NCBI GenBank assembly: GCA_017619315.1
Contig: JAFZSN010000004.1
Coordinates: forward strand, 1-64,000
Source of the DNA: Candidatus Saccharimonadota bacterium
GTDB taxonomy: Bacteria; Patescibacteriota; Saccharimonadia; Saccharimonadales; Saccharimonadaceae
Length of the DNA: 64,000 nt
Reading direction: 5' to 3'
Shown here: positions 16,939 through 27,000 of the stretch, one piece after another
Layout: each line of letters starts with the position of its first letter
Position numbering within the stretch: the first letter of the stretch is position 1
Position numbers and translations under genes: made by a program
The notes under the pieces: generated by a model
What the model was told of the DNA's origin: nothing
Seen by the model: the letters and a program-made list of their open reading frames with translations, nothing else
Database searches by the model: none

Positions 16939-17325
16939 TTAAGTCTTACTTGCTGCCTTAGGTTGAGCACCACCGACCGCGATCGCCTTACCCTTACGAG
17001 TACGTGCGTTCGTACGAGTACGCTGGCCGTTGACTGGTAATTTAGCCTTGTGGCGGACACCCTTGTAGGAATTAATATCCTTTAAACGTTTGATATTGTT
17101 GCTCACGAGACGCTTCAAATCACCCTCAACATGATATTTCGCGGAAATAATGTCATTGATTTTTTGTTCGTCAGCCTCGGTGAGATTTTTGACCCGAGTG
17201 GTAGGCTCGATTTTAGCCTCCGCAAGGATTTTCTTTGAAGTCGTGCGACCAATCCCATAAACGTAAGTAAGGGCAATCCAAACTTGTTTATCGGAAGGGA
17301 TCACGACACTAGCTATTCTAGCCAT
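16939..17325 (-). CDS. rpsM: 30S ribosomal protein S13 (uS13)
   Basis: The protein has 128 aa. S13 is in the 30S head and contacts the P-site tRNA and 50S bridges. Blocks: [34 protein letters not shown], and the tail [18 protein letters not shown] with RTNARTRKG. It lies 5 nt after rpmJ. Confidence 0.96.
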   Translation of the reverse strand: MARIASVVIPSDKQVWIALTYVYGIGRTTSKKILAEAKIEPTTRVKNLTEADEQKINDIISAKYHVEGDLKRLVSNNIKRLKDINSYKGVRHKAKLPVNGQRTRTNARTRKGKAIAVGGAQPKAASKT

Positions 17326-17330
17326 ATTTC

Positions 17331-17447
17331 TTAACCCTGCCTTTGCTTATTCTTAGGTTTTTTCTTATTGATAACACGAAGCACACCTTTGCGGCGTACA
17401 ATGATGTCATCAGGGGAGATTTTTTTAACACTTGCACGTACTTTCAT
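17331..17447 (-). CDS. rpmJ: 50S ribosomal protein L36 (bL36), Cys-free
   Basis: The protein has 38 aa: it opens [20 protein letters not shown] and ends [18 protein letters not shown]. The position between infA and rpsM and the KNKQRQG end are diagnostic. The zinc ribbon of canonical L36 (C-x2-C...C-x4-H) is completely absent, so this is a zinc-free form. It is preceded by AAGGAAAGG. Confidence 0.93.
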   Translation of the reverse strand: MKVRASVKKISPDDIIVRRKGVLRVINKKKPKNKQRQG

Positions 17448-17585
17448 TGTGTTAAAATCCTTTCCTTATGTTAGAGTTGCGACTCCAAACACTCAATATT
17501 AAAAGCATTTAGCTAAATACTTTTGCAACTAGTATTTAACTGTTACCTCTCATATTAAACGTTGTAAAAATCACAACAGTTAATA
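17448..17585 (-). promoter_or_regulatory. Structured gap between infA and rpmJ
   Basis: This 138-nt AT-rich stretch on the minus strand holds several potential stems. AACTGTT and AACAGTT flank an inner GTTGT/ACAAC. AAAAGTATTTAG pairs with CTAAATGCTTTT through one wobble. GTTGC pairs with GCAAC. It precedes the alpha-operon genes and could be a ribosomal-protein (S4-type) control leader or a processing site. No terminator T-run is seen. Confidence 0.35.
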
Positions 17586-17810
17586 TTAATCTTTGAGTCG
17601 GAAGCTGATTCTGCCCTTTGTAAGATCGTAAGGGGTTAACTCAACCTCGACTCTGTCGCCCGGGACGAGACGAATATAGTTCTTTCGCATCTTCCCGCTC
17701 ATATGGGCAACAATAATATGACCATTCTCGAGTTCAACCCGAAACTGGGTATTCGGTAGTGCCTCGACAACACTACCAGTGAGTTTAATCACTTCCTTTT
17801 GACTAGCCAT
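17586..17810 (-). CDS. infA: Translation initiation factor IF-1
   Basis: The protein has 74 aa, an S1/OB-fold factor that occupies the 30S A site during initiation. Recognised by [40 protein letters not shown] and [26 protein letters not shown] lies 6 nt before the ATG, but the predicted transcription start may fall after it. It is first gene of the second minus-strand block, with its own promoter. Confidence 0.96.
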   Translation of the reverse strand: MASQKEVIKLTGSVVEALPNTQFRVELENGHIIVAHMSGKMRKNYIRLVPGDRVEVELTPYDLTKGRISFRLKD

Positions 17811-17823
17811 AAATTACCTCACC

Positions 17824-17852
17824 ATTTTAGCACAAAAAATTAGACTTGTAAA
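17824..17852 (-). promoter_or_regulatory. Promoter of infA-rpmJ-rpsM-...-rpsI
   Basis: Minus strand TTTACA (17847-17852), 17 nt, TAAAAT (17824-17829) with TGC extension. Only 13 nt separate the -10 from the infA ATG, so the leader would be about 6 nt. Confidence 0.6.
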
Positions 17853-17885
17853 GATTAAAAACACAAATTTTGCATTTAAATTTAG

Positions 17886-18593
17886 CTATTCTTCAACCAG
17901 CACCGCTCTCACAAATTGGCGAGACAGATAAGTTCCTTGCTGTTGTGACCACTCCCCCGTACAAGAGATCAAAGTTAACGACTCTTCGCCTGGAACTGGG
18001 CTCTTGAGAGCAGTAGCCATATATGCATCCGCTTCACTAAGGAGCACACTGACATTCTCAACGACCTCGTAGTTATAAATGGCGCCATCGCCCCTCTCCA
18101 CCGTAATCAAATCACCTTCAGTAAGGTTCGGCAAATCCTTAAATACACCATGTACATGTGGACCACCATTATGTCCATCAATTAGCATAGTACCACCCTG
18201 GCCCGGTTTACCCGATTGATTATACCAGCCCACATCAAAAATATTCCGCGGCGTGTCAAGCTCACCGTTGTTATTAACCCCCATCGATAAAATCCTAGCA
18301 TTACGAATACCAAGCTTAGAAACAGTTAAATATCGCGGCCGATCAGGAGCCACCGTGTACTCGTGAACCTCTTCCTCCGTAGGCGGGACTTCAATCAAAT
18401 CTTCCTGAGAAACGGTAGAACCAGCCGCTACCGCACGCTCACTTCCCTCTTTTTCGCTATAATAAGAAGCCTCAAAAGTAGAAACTCCGATAAGAAACAC
18501 TAGAAATAGTATCGCAAGAACGGCATAAATCGCCCATTTAATAATCCGCTTCGGGCTAAGCTCAATCTTGAAGTTCTTCATCTCTATAGTCAT
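17886..18593 (-). CDS. Sortase (class E/F-like)
   Basis: The protein has 235 aa; one N-terminal membrane helix (about 18-38) is followed by a linker and a sortase domain. His141 (LIDGHNGGPHVHGVF), Cys211 (LISCTGEW) and Arg225 (TYLSRQFVRAV) form the triad; the usual TC is SC. It resembles class E/F sortases that anchor surface proteins. The first ATG (18593) lies inside the end of secY (32-nt overlap); ATG at 18581 is an alternative. Placement between secY and infA, where adk and map usually sit, is unusual and suggests co-expression with the translocon. Confidence 0.8.
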   Translation of the reverse strand: MTIEMKNFKIELSPKRIIKWAIYAVLAILFLVFLIGVSTFEASYYSEKEGSERAVAAGSTVSQEDLIEVPPTEEEVHEYTVAPDRPRYLTVSKLGIRNARILSMGVNNNGELDTPRNIFDVGWYNQSGKPGQGGTMLIDGHNGGPHVHGVFKDLPNLTEGDLITVERGDGAIYNYEVVENVSVLLSEADAYMATALKSPVPGEESLTLISCTGEWSQQQGTYLSRQFVRAVLVEE

Positions 18594-19998
18594 CGTAAGT
18601 TATCATTAGAGCTCTAGAATCCACCGACCTTAGATTCTCTAACGCCACCGTTACTACGATTAGAAGCCCAGTACCCGAGATTGATAGACCAATCGGCGCA
18701 CCAGTTAGTAAAATAAAGATATAGTCTGTGATAAACGGAAGCATTGCGATAAGACCAAGCGCAAGTGCACCGAATAGGTCCAACCTATTTACTACTTTCG
18801 ACAAATACTTCGAAGTAGTGATACCAGGTCTGACCCCTTCAATAAACCCACCTTGCTTCTGCAAATTATCCGCAATCTCCTTAGTATTAAAGATAATCGA
18901 CGTATAGAAATAAGTGAAGATAAACACTAGAATAAAGTACATCAAAGGATATACGAACCATTGCATAGTAATACCATCTGGATACATGGTCGCATAGTTA
19001 TTAGCTGAAGGCGCCGAAAATACCGACACAAGCGTAGAGCCAACTTCGTTACCTGGATCAACCGAAGTAATCACTTGTCCCACCAAAGCCGGAAGAGACA
19101 AGAATGCCGTCGCAAAGATCACCGGAATCACACCAGCTGCAATTAGCTTAATAGGAAGAATTGATTTAATTCCACCATAAGATGAGTTACCGTGTACACG
19201 CTTAGCATAATTAATCGTGATAATCCGTTGCGCCTCATTCAGCTTTACTAAGAAGTAAATCACTATCAGCATCGCAATCGCGAACCCAACAATAATCCAG
19301 AACACCGTCGGATCAACCGGAAGTTCAAACCAACCAAACAAGCTAAGCGTACCTTTAGAAGTGTCGAATAAGGCGTTGCCGAGGGAGGCCATCGTCGAAG
19401 GAAGCTGTGAGATGATCGAAGCAAAGATAATGGTCGATATACCATTACCAATGCCCTGCTCAGTAATTAACTCACCGAGCCACATCAAGATAATCGAGCC
19501 AGCAGTCATCGCCGTGACAGACAAAGCCCAGTCACCAATCGAAGGCGTAAAGTCGCTAGCGAGGTTCGCCGACAAAGTGGACTGATAAAGAATGAAAATA
19601 TAAGCAATCGACTGCACAATAGCTAGAGGTACAGTGAGCATTCTGGTCCACTGATTGATCTTTCTGCGACCGGTTTCACCATCGTTAGAAAGCTCCTCAA
19701 GCGAAGGAATCGCTTTAGTAAGAAGCTGAATCACAATCGAACCTGTAATATACGGAGAAAGACCCACCATTATAATACTAAGAGAAGCAAGTCCGCCACC
19801 CGAAATTAAATTCAGGAAACTCGAGAAATCAGATTTTTGCATCAAGTTAGAGACAGCCTCTTTGAAAGTAGAAGCGTCACCCATCGGGACAGGAATCTGT
19901 GCCAATAATCTATATGCCACAATAATACCGAGTATAATAAGAACTCGTTTTAACATGTCTTTGTTCTTTAGGGATCTGAAAATAGTCTTGAAATGCAT
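18562..19998 (-). CDS. secY: Protein translocase subunit SecY
   Basis: The protein has 478 aa with ten predicted membrane helices. SecY forms the channel for protein export and membrane insertion. Typical blocks: MLKRVLIILGIIVAYRLLAQ with IPVP, SIIMVGLSPYITGSIVIQLL, GIGNGIS in helix 4, and the C-terminal cytoplasmic loop FIEGVRPG with TSKYLSKVVNRLDLFGALALG. It starts at ATG 19998 with AAGAGG ~6 nt upstream. It is separated from rplO (at 62 kb) and lies after rpoC, a departure from the usual spc operon. Confidence 0.96.
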   Translation of the reverse strand: MHFKTIFRSLKNKDMLKRVLIILGIIVAYRLLAQIPVPMGDASTFKEAVSNLMQKSDFSSFLNLISGGGLASLSIIMVGLSPYITGSIVIQLLTKAIPSLEELSNDGETGRRKINQWTRMLTVPLAIVQSIAYIFILYQSTLSANLASDFTPSIGDWALSVTAMTAGSIILMWLGELITEQGIGNGISTIIFASIISQLPSTMASLGNALFDTSKGTLSLFGWFELPVDPTVFWIIVGFAIAMLIVIYFLVKLNEAQRIITINYAKRVHGNSSYGGIKSILPIKLIAAGVIPVIFATAFLSLPALVGQVITSVDPGNEVGSTLVSVFSAPSANNYATMYPDGITMQWFVYPLMYFILVFIFTYFYTSIIFNTKEIADNLQKQGGFIEGVRPGITTSKYLSKVVNRLDLFGALALGLIAMLPFITDYIFILLTGAPIGLSISGTGLLIVVTVALENLRSVDSRALMITYDDYRDEELQD

Positions 19999-20029
19999 AT
20001 AAACCTCTTAATAACTATCTAATATGATA

Positions 20030-20172
20030 TCACACATAGAAACAAAAAACAACTGTAATAATGCCAGCTCGGGGCATTTCGGAGCGCGGCAGCGCGAGAA
20101 TTAGCGCCGGCCGCCCGTGGCGACGGGCCGGCCGGACGCGGCCCCGAGTGGTATTATTCAGTTGTTTATTGT
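20030..20172 (-). ncRNA. GC-rich branched hairpin element between rpoC and secY (structured RNA or complex terminator)
   Basis: A long closing stem pairs 20050-20075 with 20140-20164 (CAACTG...CTCGGGGC on both arms, ~23 pairs with small bulges and one G-U). It encloses a domain of very high GC holding a small stem (CGCG/CGCG near 20084-20095) and a long one (CCGGCCGCCCGT / ACGGGCCGGCCGG near 20107-20135). On the minus strand it is followed by GTTTTTTGTT, so it would end rpoBC transcription. The GC content is far above the surroundings. It matches no RNA family I can recognise (no SRP, tmRNA or RNase P motifs). Confidence 0.5.
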
Positions 20173-23100
20173 TTATAGGTTCTCGAGATCTTCTTCGGTC
20201 GGTACCTTAGAGTCAGGCACTTCGAAGTCGCTGAGAGGGGCGACGCCGGTACCCACAGGGATCTTGCGACCAATGATGACGTTCTCTTTGAGACCACGCA
20301 AGTGATCAACTCTACCGCTAATTGCAGCATTGATAAGAACACGAGTTGTATCCTGGAAGGATGCAGCCGACAAGAACGAATCTGAGAAGATCGAAACTTT
20401 GGTAATACCAAGCAACAAATTGTTGTAAGTCGCTGGTTGCTTGCCAGAAGCTTCAAGCTCTTGATTAACCGTGCTTACAGCCGTCCTCGAAGTGATATCA
20501 CCAGAAACAAATTCTGAATCACCCGGATCAACGATCTGAACTCTAGAGAACATTTGGCGCACCAAGATCTCAAGGTGCTTTGGTGAAATCTCATGACCCT
20601 GAGCAGCATAAACGTTCAAAACGTCGTTCATGATATAGCGCTCAGTAGCTTCAATTCCCTTATACTTCAAAAGATCTTGTAGATTAAGAGAACCAGTAGT
20701 GATTCTATCACCAGCCGTTACTGAATCATTAGATTTAACGACTAACTCAGCTTCACCAGGAATCTCCATCTTCACCGGTGCACCTGCTGCAGACACTAAG
20801 ATAATAGCGTCCTTCACAAGCTCCACCACGCCAGCATTTGGAGCCTTAACGGCAGCCGACTTCGTGCTCTTACGAATCAAAGTAGCACCAGCTTTTACGC
20901 TTTCACCATCTTTAACCGAAGGTTTGCGACCATTTAGCTCAATTCTCTCGATTGCGCCAGATTGCGGAGTGATAGTCACGATGTAGTGGCTATTCTCTTC
21001 GCGTACATCCACGACACCATCGATAGGCGAAACATACGCCTGACCTTTCGGAGTTCTTGCTTCGAGAAGCTCTTCCACACGAGGAAGACCTCTTGCGATA
21101 GCACCAGAACCAGCCACACCAGAACCGTGTTTAGTATCAAGTGTAAGCTGAGTACCAGGCTCACCAAGAGACTGCGCAGCGATCACACCGACCGGCTCAT
21201 TTGCAGCAACTAGTTCCCTAGTCGACATATCAACACCATAAGCCTTGCGTGGAATACCGTTAACCGCAGTAGTCGAAAGCACAGATTGAATCTTCACAAA
21301 CTCGATCTTTTCATCTGCTTCGATCTGATCAGCCATCTCTTTAGTGATAAGCTGATCTGCTTCTAGGTAGCCCGGCACCGGCTCAGCCGTATAGCGGCCA
21401 ACTAATCTAGCACTAAAGCTAATACCAGAAACTTCAGATTCGTTACGATAAACCGTAAATCCAGGATCCTCAGCCTCTTCATCAGTCGTGAATACATCTT
21501 GAGACACATCAACGAGACGACGAGTAAGATAACCAGAGTCCGCAGTACGTAGAGCCGTAGACACCTGACCCTGACGGGCACCTCGAGTCGCGATAAATGA
21601 CTCCAAAGTGTTAAGACCCTTCTTGTACGAAGACTTAACCGGGAGCTCGATTTCGTTGTTGTTAATGTCCACCATGATACCAATCTCAGCAGAAGCAAGC
21701 TTGATGTTCGAAATATTACCACGAGCACCAGAGTTCACCATCACCGCAATATCGGTATCCATCTCAGCGAGTTTCGATGACAAGAAGTCAGAAATCTTCT
21801 TATCGATATCACGCCAGTTGGCAATTGTAAGCTTGTAGCGCTCCTCATCCGTAGTAAGACCATCATTATAGTCTTGCTGAATAAGAGCAGTCTTAGCATC
21901 ACCTTCAGCGATAAAATCATCGATCTCGTTGTAAGTCGGATAATCATCCTTAGCAGTGGAAATCGAAGCGATCGTTTCATACTCAAAGGCCAAATCCTTC
22001 AAAGTATCAGCTGTCTTCACCATCACCTCTGATCCATACAAATCAAAGATGTTTGCCATTACCTTAGAAAGATTCTTCTTAGTCTGTACAGAGTTATCGT
22101 ACGGATAATCTTCTGGCAAAATCTCGTTAAAGATCACACGGCCAAGGGTCGTATCGCGAATCGCTTTCTTAGTAAACACACGAATTGGTGTCTGGAGAGC
22201 GATCAAACCTTGATCGTAAGCCATCTCAGCCTCGTAAACAGAGGAGAATGCCTTCGGATCATCGGTATCGGTTCCAGGTTTGTCATAGGTGAGGTAGTAA
22301 GCACCAAGCACCACGTCCTGGTAAATAGCTAGAACCGGAGAACCATCAGCTGGCTTCAATAGATTCTTAGAAGCCGACATAAGTTCCTTAGCCTCGAGCT
22401 GTGCAGCGTCAGACAAAGGTAGATGTACAGCCATCTGGTCACCATCGTAGTCGGCGTTAAAGCCGGAAGCTACTAGTGGGTGAAGCTTAATAGCCTTACC
22501 ATCGATTAGTCTCGGCTGGAAAGCTTGTACCGACAAACGGTGTAGAGACGGAGCACGGTTAAGGAGCACGTATTTACCCTTAATCACCTCGTCCAAAGCA
22601 TCCCAAACAACAGTTTCCTTAGCTTCAATCAATCTCGAAGCCGAGCGGATATTGTTAGCATACTCGTTGCCAATGAGCCAAGAAATCACGAATGGCTTAA
22701 ATAGCTCGAGTGCCATTTGCTTTGGCAAACCACATTCGTTAAGCTTTAGCTCCGGACCAACCACAATCACTGAACGACCAGAGTAGTCAACGCGCTTACC
22801 AAGCAAGTTTTGGCGGAAGCGACCCTGCTTACCCTTGAGAAGGTCAGAAAGTGATTTGAGTTTACGACGACCATTGGTTGAACTTGCGCCTCTAGAGCCA
22901 TGTGCAGCAGAGTTATCGATCAAAGCATCGACAGCCTCTTGCAACATTCTCATTTCGTTGCGGCAAATCACCTCTGGAGCGTTGAGATCAATCAACTTCT
23001 TCAAGCGGTTGTTACGGTTAATGACTCTACGATAAAGGTCGTTAAGATCTGAAGTAGCAAACCTACCACCAGGAAGCGCAATCATCGGACGTAGATCTGG

Positions 23101-24006
23101 TGGGATCACCGGGATCACGGTCATGATCAAATCTTCTGGCTTGATACCAGCAGCTTGCATACCTTCAAGAGTCTTAAGTCTTTTTTGAATCTTCTTCTCT
23201 TTTTGACCTTTAGCCTCTTCTTCTTCGGCTTTAAGATCAGCAATCAACTTATCAAGATCGATTTCATCAAGCATCTTCTTGATAGCAGTTGCGCCCATCT
23301 CTACAGTGATCAAATCTTCGTATTCTTCAGGAAGATTACGATATTGTACCTCAGTAATTACGCCGCCCTTCTTGAACGATTCAAGAGTAGCTTTGCGAGA
23401 GAGATAATCGTTTTGAAGATCTTCAAGCTCTTTGGTCTGAGCCTCAGCTAGAGCCTTGACATTAGCACCTTCTGCTTTTGCCTCTTTCTCGTAGCGAATC
23501 TTGATCGCATCGCGAGCAGTGTTGGTTTGAGCTTCAAGTGACTCTAATTGCTTTTGCACTTCGTCGGTCTTAGCATCGATGATGAGGTAAGTAGCAAAGT
23601 AAACTACCTTCTCGATGTTCTTGACGGTGATGTCAAGAAGAAGCGACAAAGCAGAAGGCACGCCACGCATAAACCAAATGTGTGCAACAGGAGCAGCAAG
23701 TGAAATATGCCCCATTCTCTCACGCCTGGTGATAGACTTGGTGACTAAGTTTCCTTCTTTATCAACCGCAGCCTCACGCGAGCGTACGCCTTTAAGCTTA
23801 GCGTCGTGTGGATTAATATCTTTTGTTGGCCCAAAAATCCTTTCACAGAACAAACCGTCCCGTTCTGGTTTTTGAGTTCGATAGTTAATCGTTTCTGGCT
23901 TGGTTACTTCGCCGTAACTCCAATTCAAGATGTCGTCTCGGCTAGCTACCGATAGACGAATCGAATCAAAGTCCGAAGCGCTGATAAAATTGTCCATCCA
24001 CGCCAT
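20173..24006 (-). CDS. rpoC: RNA polymerase beta' subunit, lacking both zinc sites
   Basis: The protein has 1277 aa from ATG 24006, set by GAGAGGAG 7 nt upstream; the longer frame overlaps rpoB. Core blocks: RDGLFCERIFGPTKD, RRERMGHISLAAPVAHIWF, RFRQNLLGKRVDYSGRSVIV, the catalytic NADYDGDQMAVHLPLS (Phe to Tyr in NADFDGD) and IAAQSLGEPGTQLT. The N-terminal zinc ribbon region (after IFGPTKD) has no Cys, and the second zinc site is replaced by SVLSTTAVNGIPRKAYG (canonical TC...C..CYG). The trigger loop starts LTLDTKHGSG instead of LTMRTFHIGG. It is directly followed by the GC-rich element, then secY. It catalyses transcription with rpoB and rpoA. Confidence 0.96.
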   Translation of the reverse strand: MAWMDNFISASDFDSIRLSVASRDDILNWSYGEVTKPETINYRTQKPERDGLFCERIFGPTKDINPHDAKLKGVRSREAAVDKEGNLVTKSITRRERMGHISLAAPVAHIWFMRGVPSALSLLLDITVKNIEKVVYFATYLIIDAKTDEVQKQLESLEAQTNTARDAIKIRYEKEAKAEGANVKALAEAQTKELEDLQNDYLSRKATLESFKKGGVITEVQYRNLPEEYEDLITVEMGATAIKKMLDEIDLDKLIADLKAEEEEAKGQKEKKIQKRLKTLEGMQAAGIKPEDLIMTVIPVIPPDLRPMIALPGGRFATSDLNDLYRRVINRNNRLKKLIDLNAPEVICRNEMRMLQEAVDALIDNSAAHGSRGASSTNGRRKLKSLSDLLKGKQGRFRQNLLGKRVDYSGRSVIVVGPELKLNECGLPKQMALELFKPFVISWLIGNEYANNIRSASRLIEAKETVVWDALDEVIKGKYVLLNRAPSLHRLSVQAFQPRLIDGKAIKLHPLVASGFNADYDGDQMAVHLPLSDAAQLEAKELMSASKNLLKPADGSPVLAIYQDVVLGAYYLTYDKPGTDTDDPKAFSSVYEAEMAYDQGLIALQTPIRVFTKKAIRDTTLGRVIFNEILPEDYPYDNSVQTKKNLSKVMANIFDLYGSEVMVKTADTLKDLAFEYETIASISTAKDDYPTYNEIDDFIAEGDAKTALIQQDYNDGLTTDEERYKLTIANWRDIDKKISDFLSSKLAEMDTDIAVMVNSGARGNISNIKLASAEIGIMVDINNNEIELPVKSSYKKGLNTLESFIATRGARQGQVSTALRTADSGYLTRRLVDVSQDVFTTDEEAEDPGFTVYRNESEVSGISFSARLVGRYTAEPVPGYLEADQLITKEMADQIEADEKIEFVKIQSVLSTTAVNGIPRKAYGVDMSTRELVAANEPVGVIAAQSLGEPGTQLTLDTKHGSGVAGSGAIARGLPRVEELLEARTPKGQAYVSPIDGVVDVREENSHYIVTITPQSGAIERIELNGRKPSVKDGESVKAGATLIRKSTKSAAVKAPNAGVVELVKDAIILVSAAGAPVKMEIPGEAELVVKSNDSVTAGDRITTGSLNLQDLLKYKGIEATERYIMNDVLNVYAAQGHEISPKHLEILVRQMFSRVQIVDPGDSEFVSGDITSRTAVSTVNQELEASGKQPATYNNLLLGITKVSIFSDSFLSAASFQDTTRVLINAAISGRVDHLRGLKENVIIGRKIPVGTGVAPLSDFEVPDSKVPTEEDLENL

Positions 24007-24007
24007 C

Positions 24008-27000
24008 TTAGAACTCCTCTCCGAGATCAACAGTTCCATCCGACTCGTCAATCTCTGTTATTTCGACACCCTCTTCCGCCATCATGGCTTCTGCCTCTTC
24101 CTCATCAAGATCGAGGATCTGCGGCTCGGTATCTTTTTTATGTTGATCATAGATGGATTGATCATCTTTTGATTTTTCAATTTCTTTTGATGTGCGCTCA
24201 ATCACATCACCAGCGTCAGCAGCCTCACCGTGATCCAAGAGATCCACCTTAAGGCCGAGACCCTGCAACTCTTTCACCAACACATTGAAGCCTTCAGGAA
24301 GCTTCGGACCTTCAATTGGTTCGTGTTTGATGATTGCTTCATAAGCTTTCGCACGTCCATAAACATCATCTGACTTAATGGTGAGCATTTCCTGCAAAGT
24401 AGTAGCTGCACCGTAAGCCTCAAGTGCCCAGACCTCCATTTCCCCGAAGCGCTGACCACCGTTTTGAGCCTTACCACCGAGCGGCTGCTGGGTAACCATT
24501 GTATAAGGACCAGTTGAACGAGCGTGAATCTTATCTTCAACCATGTGGTGAAGCTTGAGCATATGCATCACACCTACAGAGGTTCTTTCGTTAAATGGCT
24601 CACCGGTCAAACCATCGAAGAGTTGCACTCTACCGTCGCGAGCATAACCAGCTTTTTCGAGCTCATCAGAGATTACCTCGTCAGGCACACCGTTAAATGA
24701 CGGCGTAGCAACCTTATAGCCGAGTGCTCTAGCTGCCATACCAAGGTGAGTTTCAAATAGCTGACCGAGGTTCATGCGGCTTGGCACACCCATTGGGCTA
24801 AGCACTACATCGATTGGCGTACCATCAGCCATAAATGGCATGTCTTCCTTTGGCAAAATCCTGGAAACCACACCCTTGTTACCGTGACGACCAGCAAGCT
24901 TATCGCCTACGCCGATCTTACGCATTTCAGCTACGAAGATCTTGATCTGCATAATCACACCAGCTTTGAGTTCGTGACCCTGCTCTCTGGTGTAAACGCG
25001 TACATCGACAACTTTACCAGTCGAAGAACCGTTCATTCTAACTGAAGTATCGCGTACGTCTTTGGCTTTTTCACCAAAGATAGCACGGAGAAGTCTTTCC
25101 TCAGAGCTTAGCTCCTGCTCACCCTTAGGTGTAATCTTACCTACGAGAATATCGCCATTTTTGACCTCGGAACCGATAGCCACGATACCATCTTCACCAA
25201 GATGTCTCAAAGAATGCTCTGAAACATTTGGAATATCACGAGTAACTTGCTCAGGACCAAGCTTGGTCTCACGTACTTCGACATCGAAATCCTTAATGTT
25301 GATCGAAGTCAAAGTGTCATCCTCGACCAAACGGTTCGAAATAACGATAGCGTCGTCCATGTTGTAACCACGCCATGGCATAAATGCTACGAGAAGGTCA
25401 CGGCCAAGTGCTAACTCGCCATTATTAATAGATGCACCTTCGATCAAAGTGTCGCCCTTCTTGACCTTCTGGCCACGACGAACAGCACATCTTTGGTTGT
25501 AACACCTATCATCGTTAGTCTTTTCGAAGTGTTGTAGTTTATATTCTACATCTCCGCCCTTATCGTAAGTTACGATTACAGACTCGGCATCAGCTTTCTT
25601 AACAACGCCAGCCCCAGTAGCTACTACGATCTGTGAAGTGTTCAAAGCGACTTCACGCTCGATACCAGTACCTACGATAGGATTATCCTGGCGAAGTAGA
25701 GGCACAGCCTGTTTCTGCATGGCGCAGGCCATCAAAGAACGGTCAACACGGTTTTTCTCGACAAACGGAATAAGTGATGCGGATACACCAAGAATCTCTT
25801 TGTGAGCCGCGTCAATATGAGTTACTCTTTTTGCCTCAACCTGTGCAGGAGTACCATGCACACGTGCGGACACCCAATCTTCGACAAATTTACCATTTTT
25901 ATCTAGCTTAACCGAAGCGTCAGCGATAATCATGTCGTTCTCAGTATCGGCATCCATGTAAACTACTTCATCGGTAACCTTACCGTTCTTTACGACGACA
26001 TAAGGAGCCTCAATGAAGCCATATTCATTAATCTTGGCATAAGTTGCAAAGTTAAGCACGAGACCTACGTTACCACCTTCTGGCGTCTCAACCGTACAAA
26101 TACGGCCATAGTGGGTCGGGTGAGCATCACGTACGTCAAAGCCAGCGCGTTCCCTGGTCAAACCACCAGGACCCATCGAGCTTAGACGGCGCTTGTGTGC
26201 AAGCTCTGAGAATGGGTTAACCTCATCCATAAGCTGTGAAAGCTGTGAAGTTGAAAAGAATTCCTTAACAGCAGCCACGACCGGGCGTGAATTTAGAAGC
26301 TGTGAAGGAGTAACTTCCTCGAGGTTAGCCATTGACATTCTGTCTAGAATATTACGCTGTAAGCGAAGCATACCGAGGCGGAATTGCCTTTGTACGAGCT
26401 CGCCGACAAGCTTCACACGACGATTAGACAACGAATCGATATCATCCGGCGCTTCTTGTGTATTGTTCAATCTGATGATTTCGGAAACGATTGCCACAAC
26501 GTCTTTCATTTGCAAAGTTCTAAACTCAGGTTCATTTGGCGTATCAAACCCAAGACGGCGATTAATCTTAAATCTACCAACGTTTGAATAATCATAGCGT
26601 TTCTTATCGAAGAAAGTACGTTCAATCATTGATTTAGCGTTCTCAACGGTTGCAAGATCGCCTGGACGAAGCTTGCGATAAACCTCAAGCAAAGCTTCAC
26701 CTTGGTTCGAAGTCGTATCTTTTTCGAAAGTAACTTCGATGTACTTCTTCTCACCGGTATCAACCTTAGAAAACGCGTTCTCGATCTCGCTCTTCTTCAT
26801 ACCAAGTGCACGAAGGAAGGTTGTGACCGGGATTTTACGACGACGATCAATCTTTACATAGATTGCACCGTTTACAGCGGTCTCGAACTCAAGCCAAGCA
26901 CCACGGCCTGGAATTACCTTAGCACCATAATAGCGCTTGAGACCAATCGTTTCAGCATTGAAGAACACCCCAGCCGAACGAATCAACTGAGATACGATTA

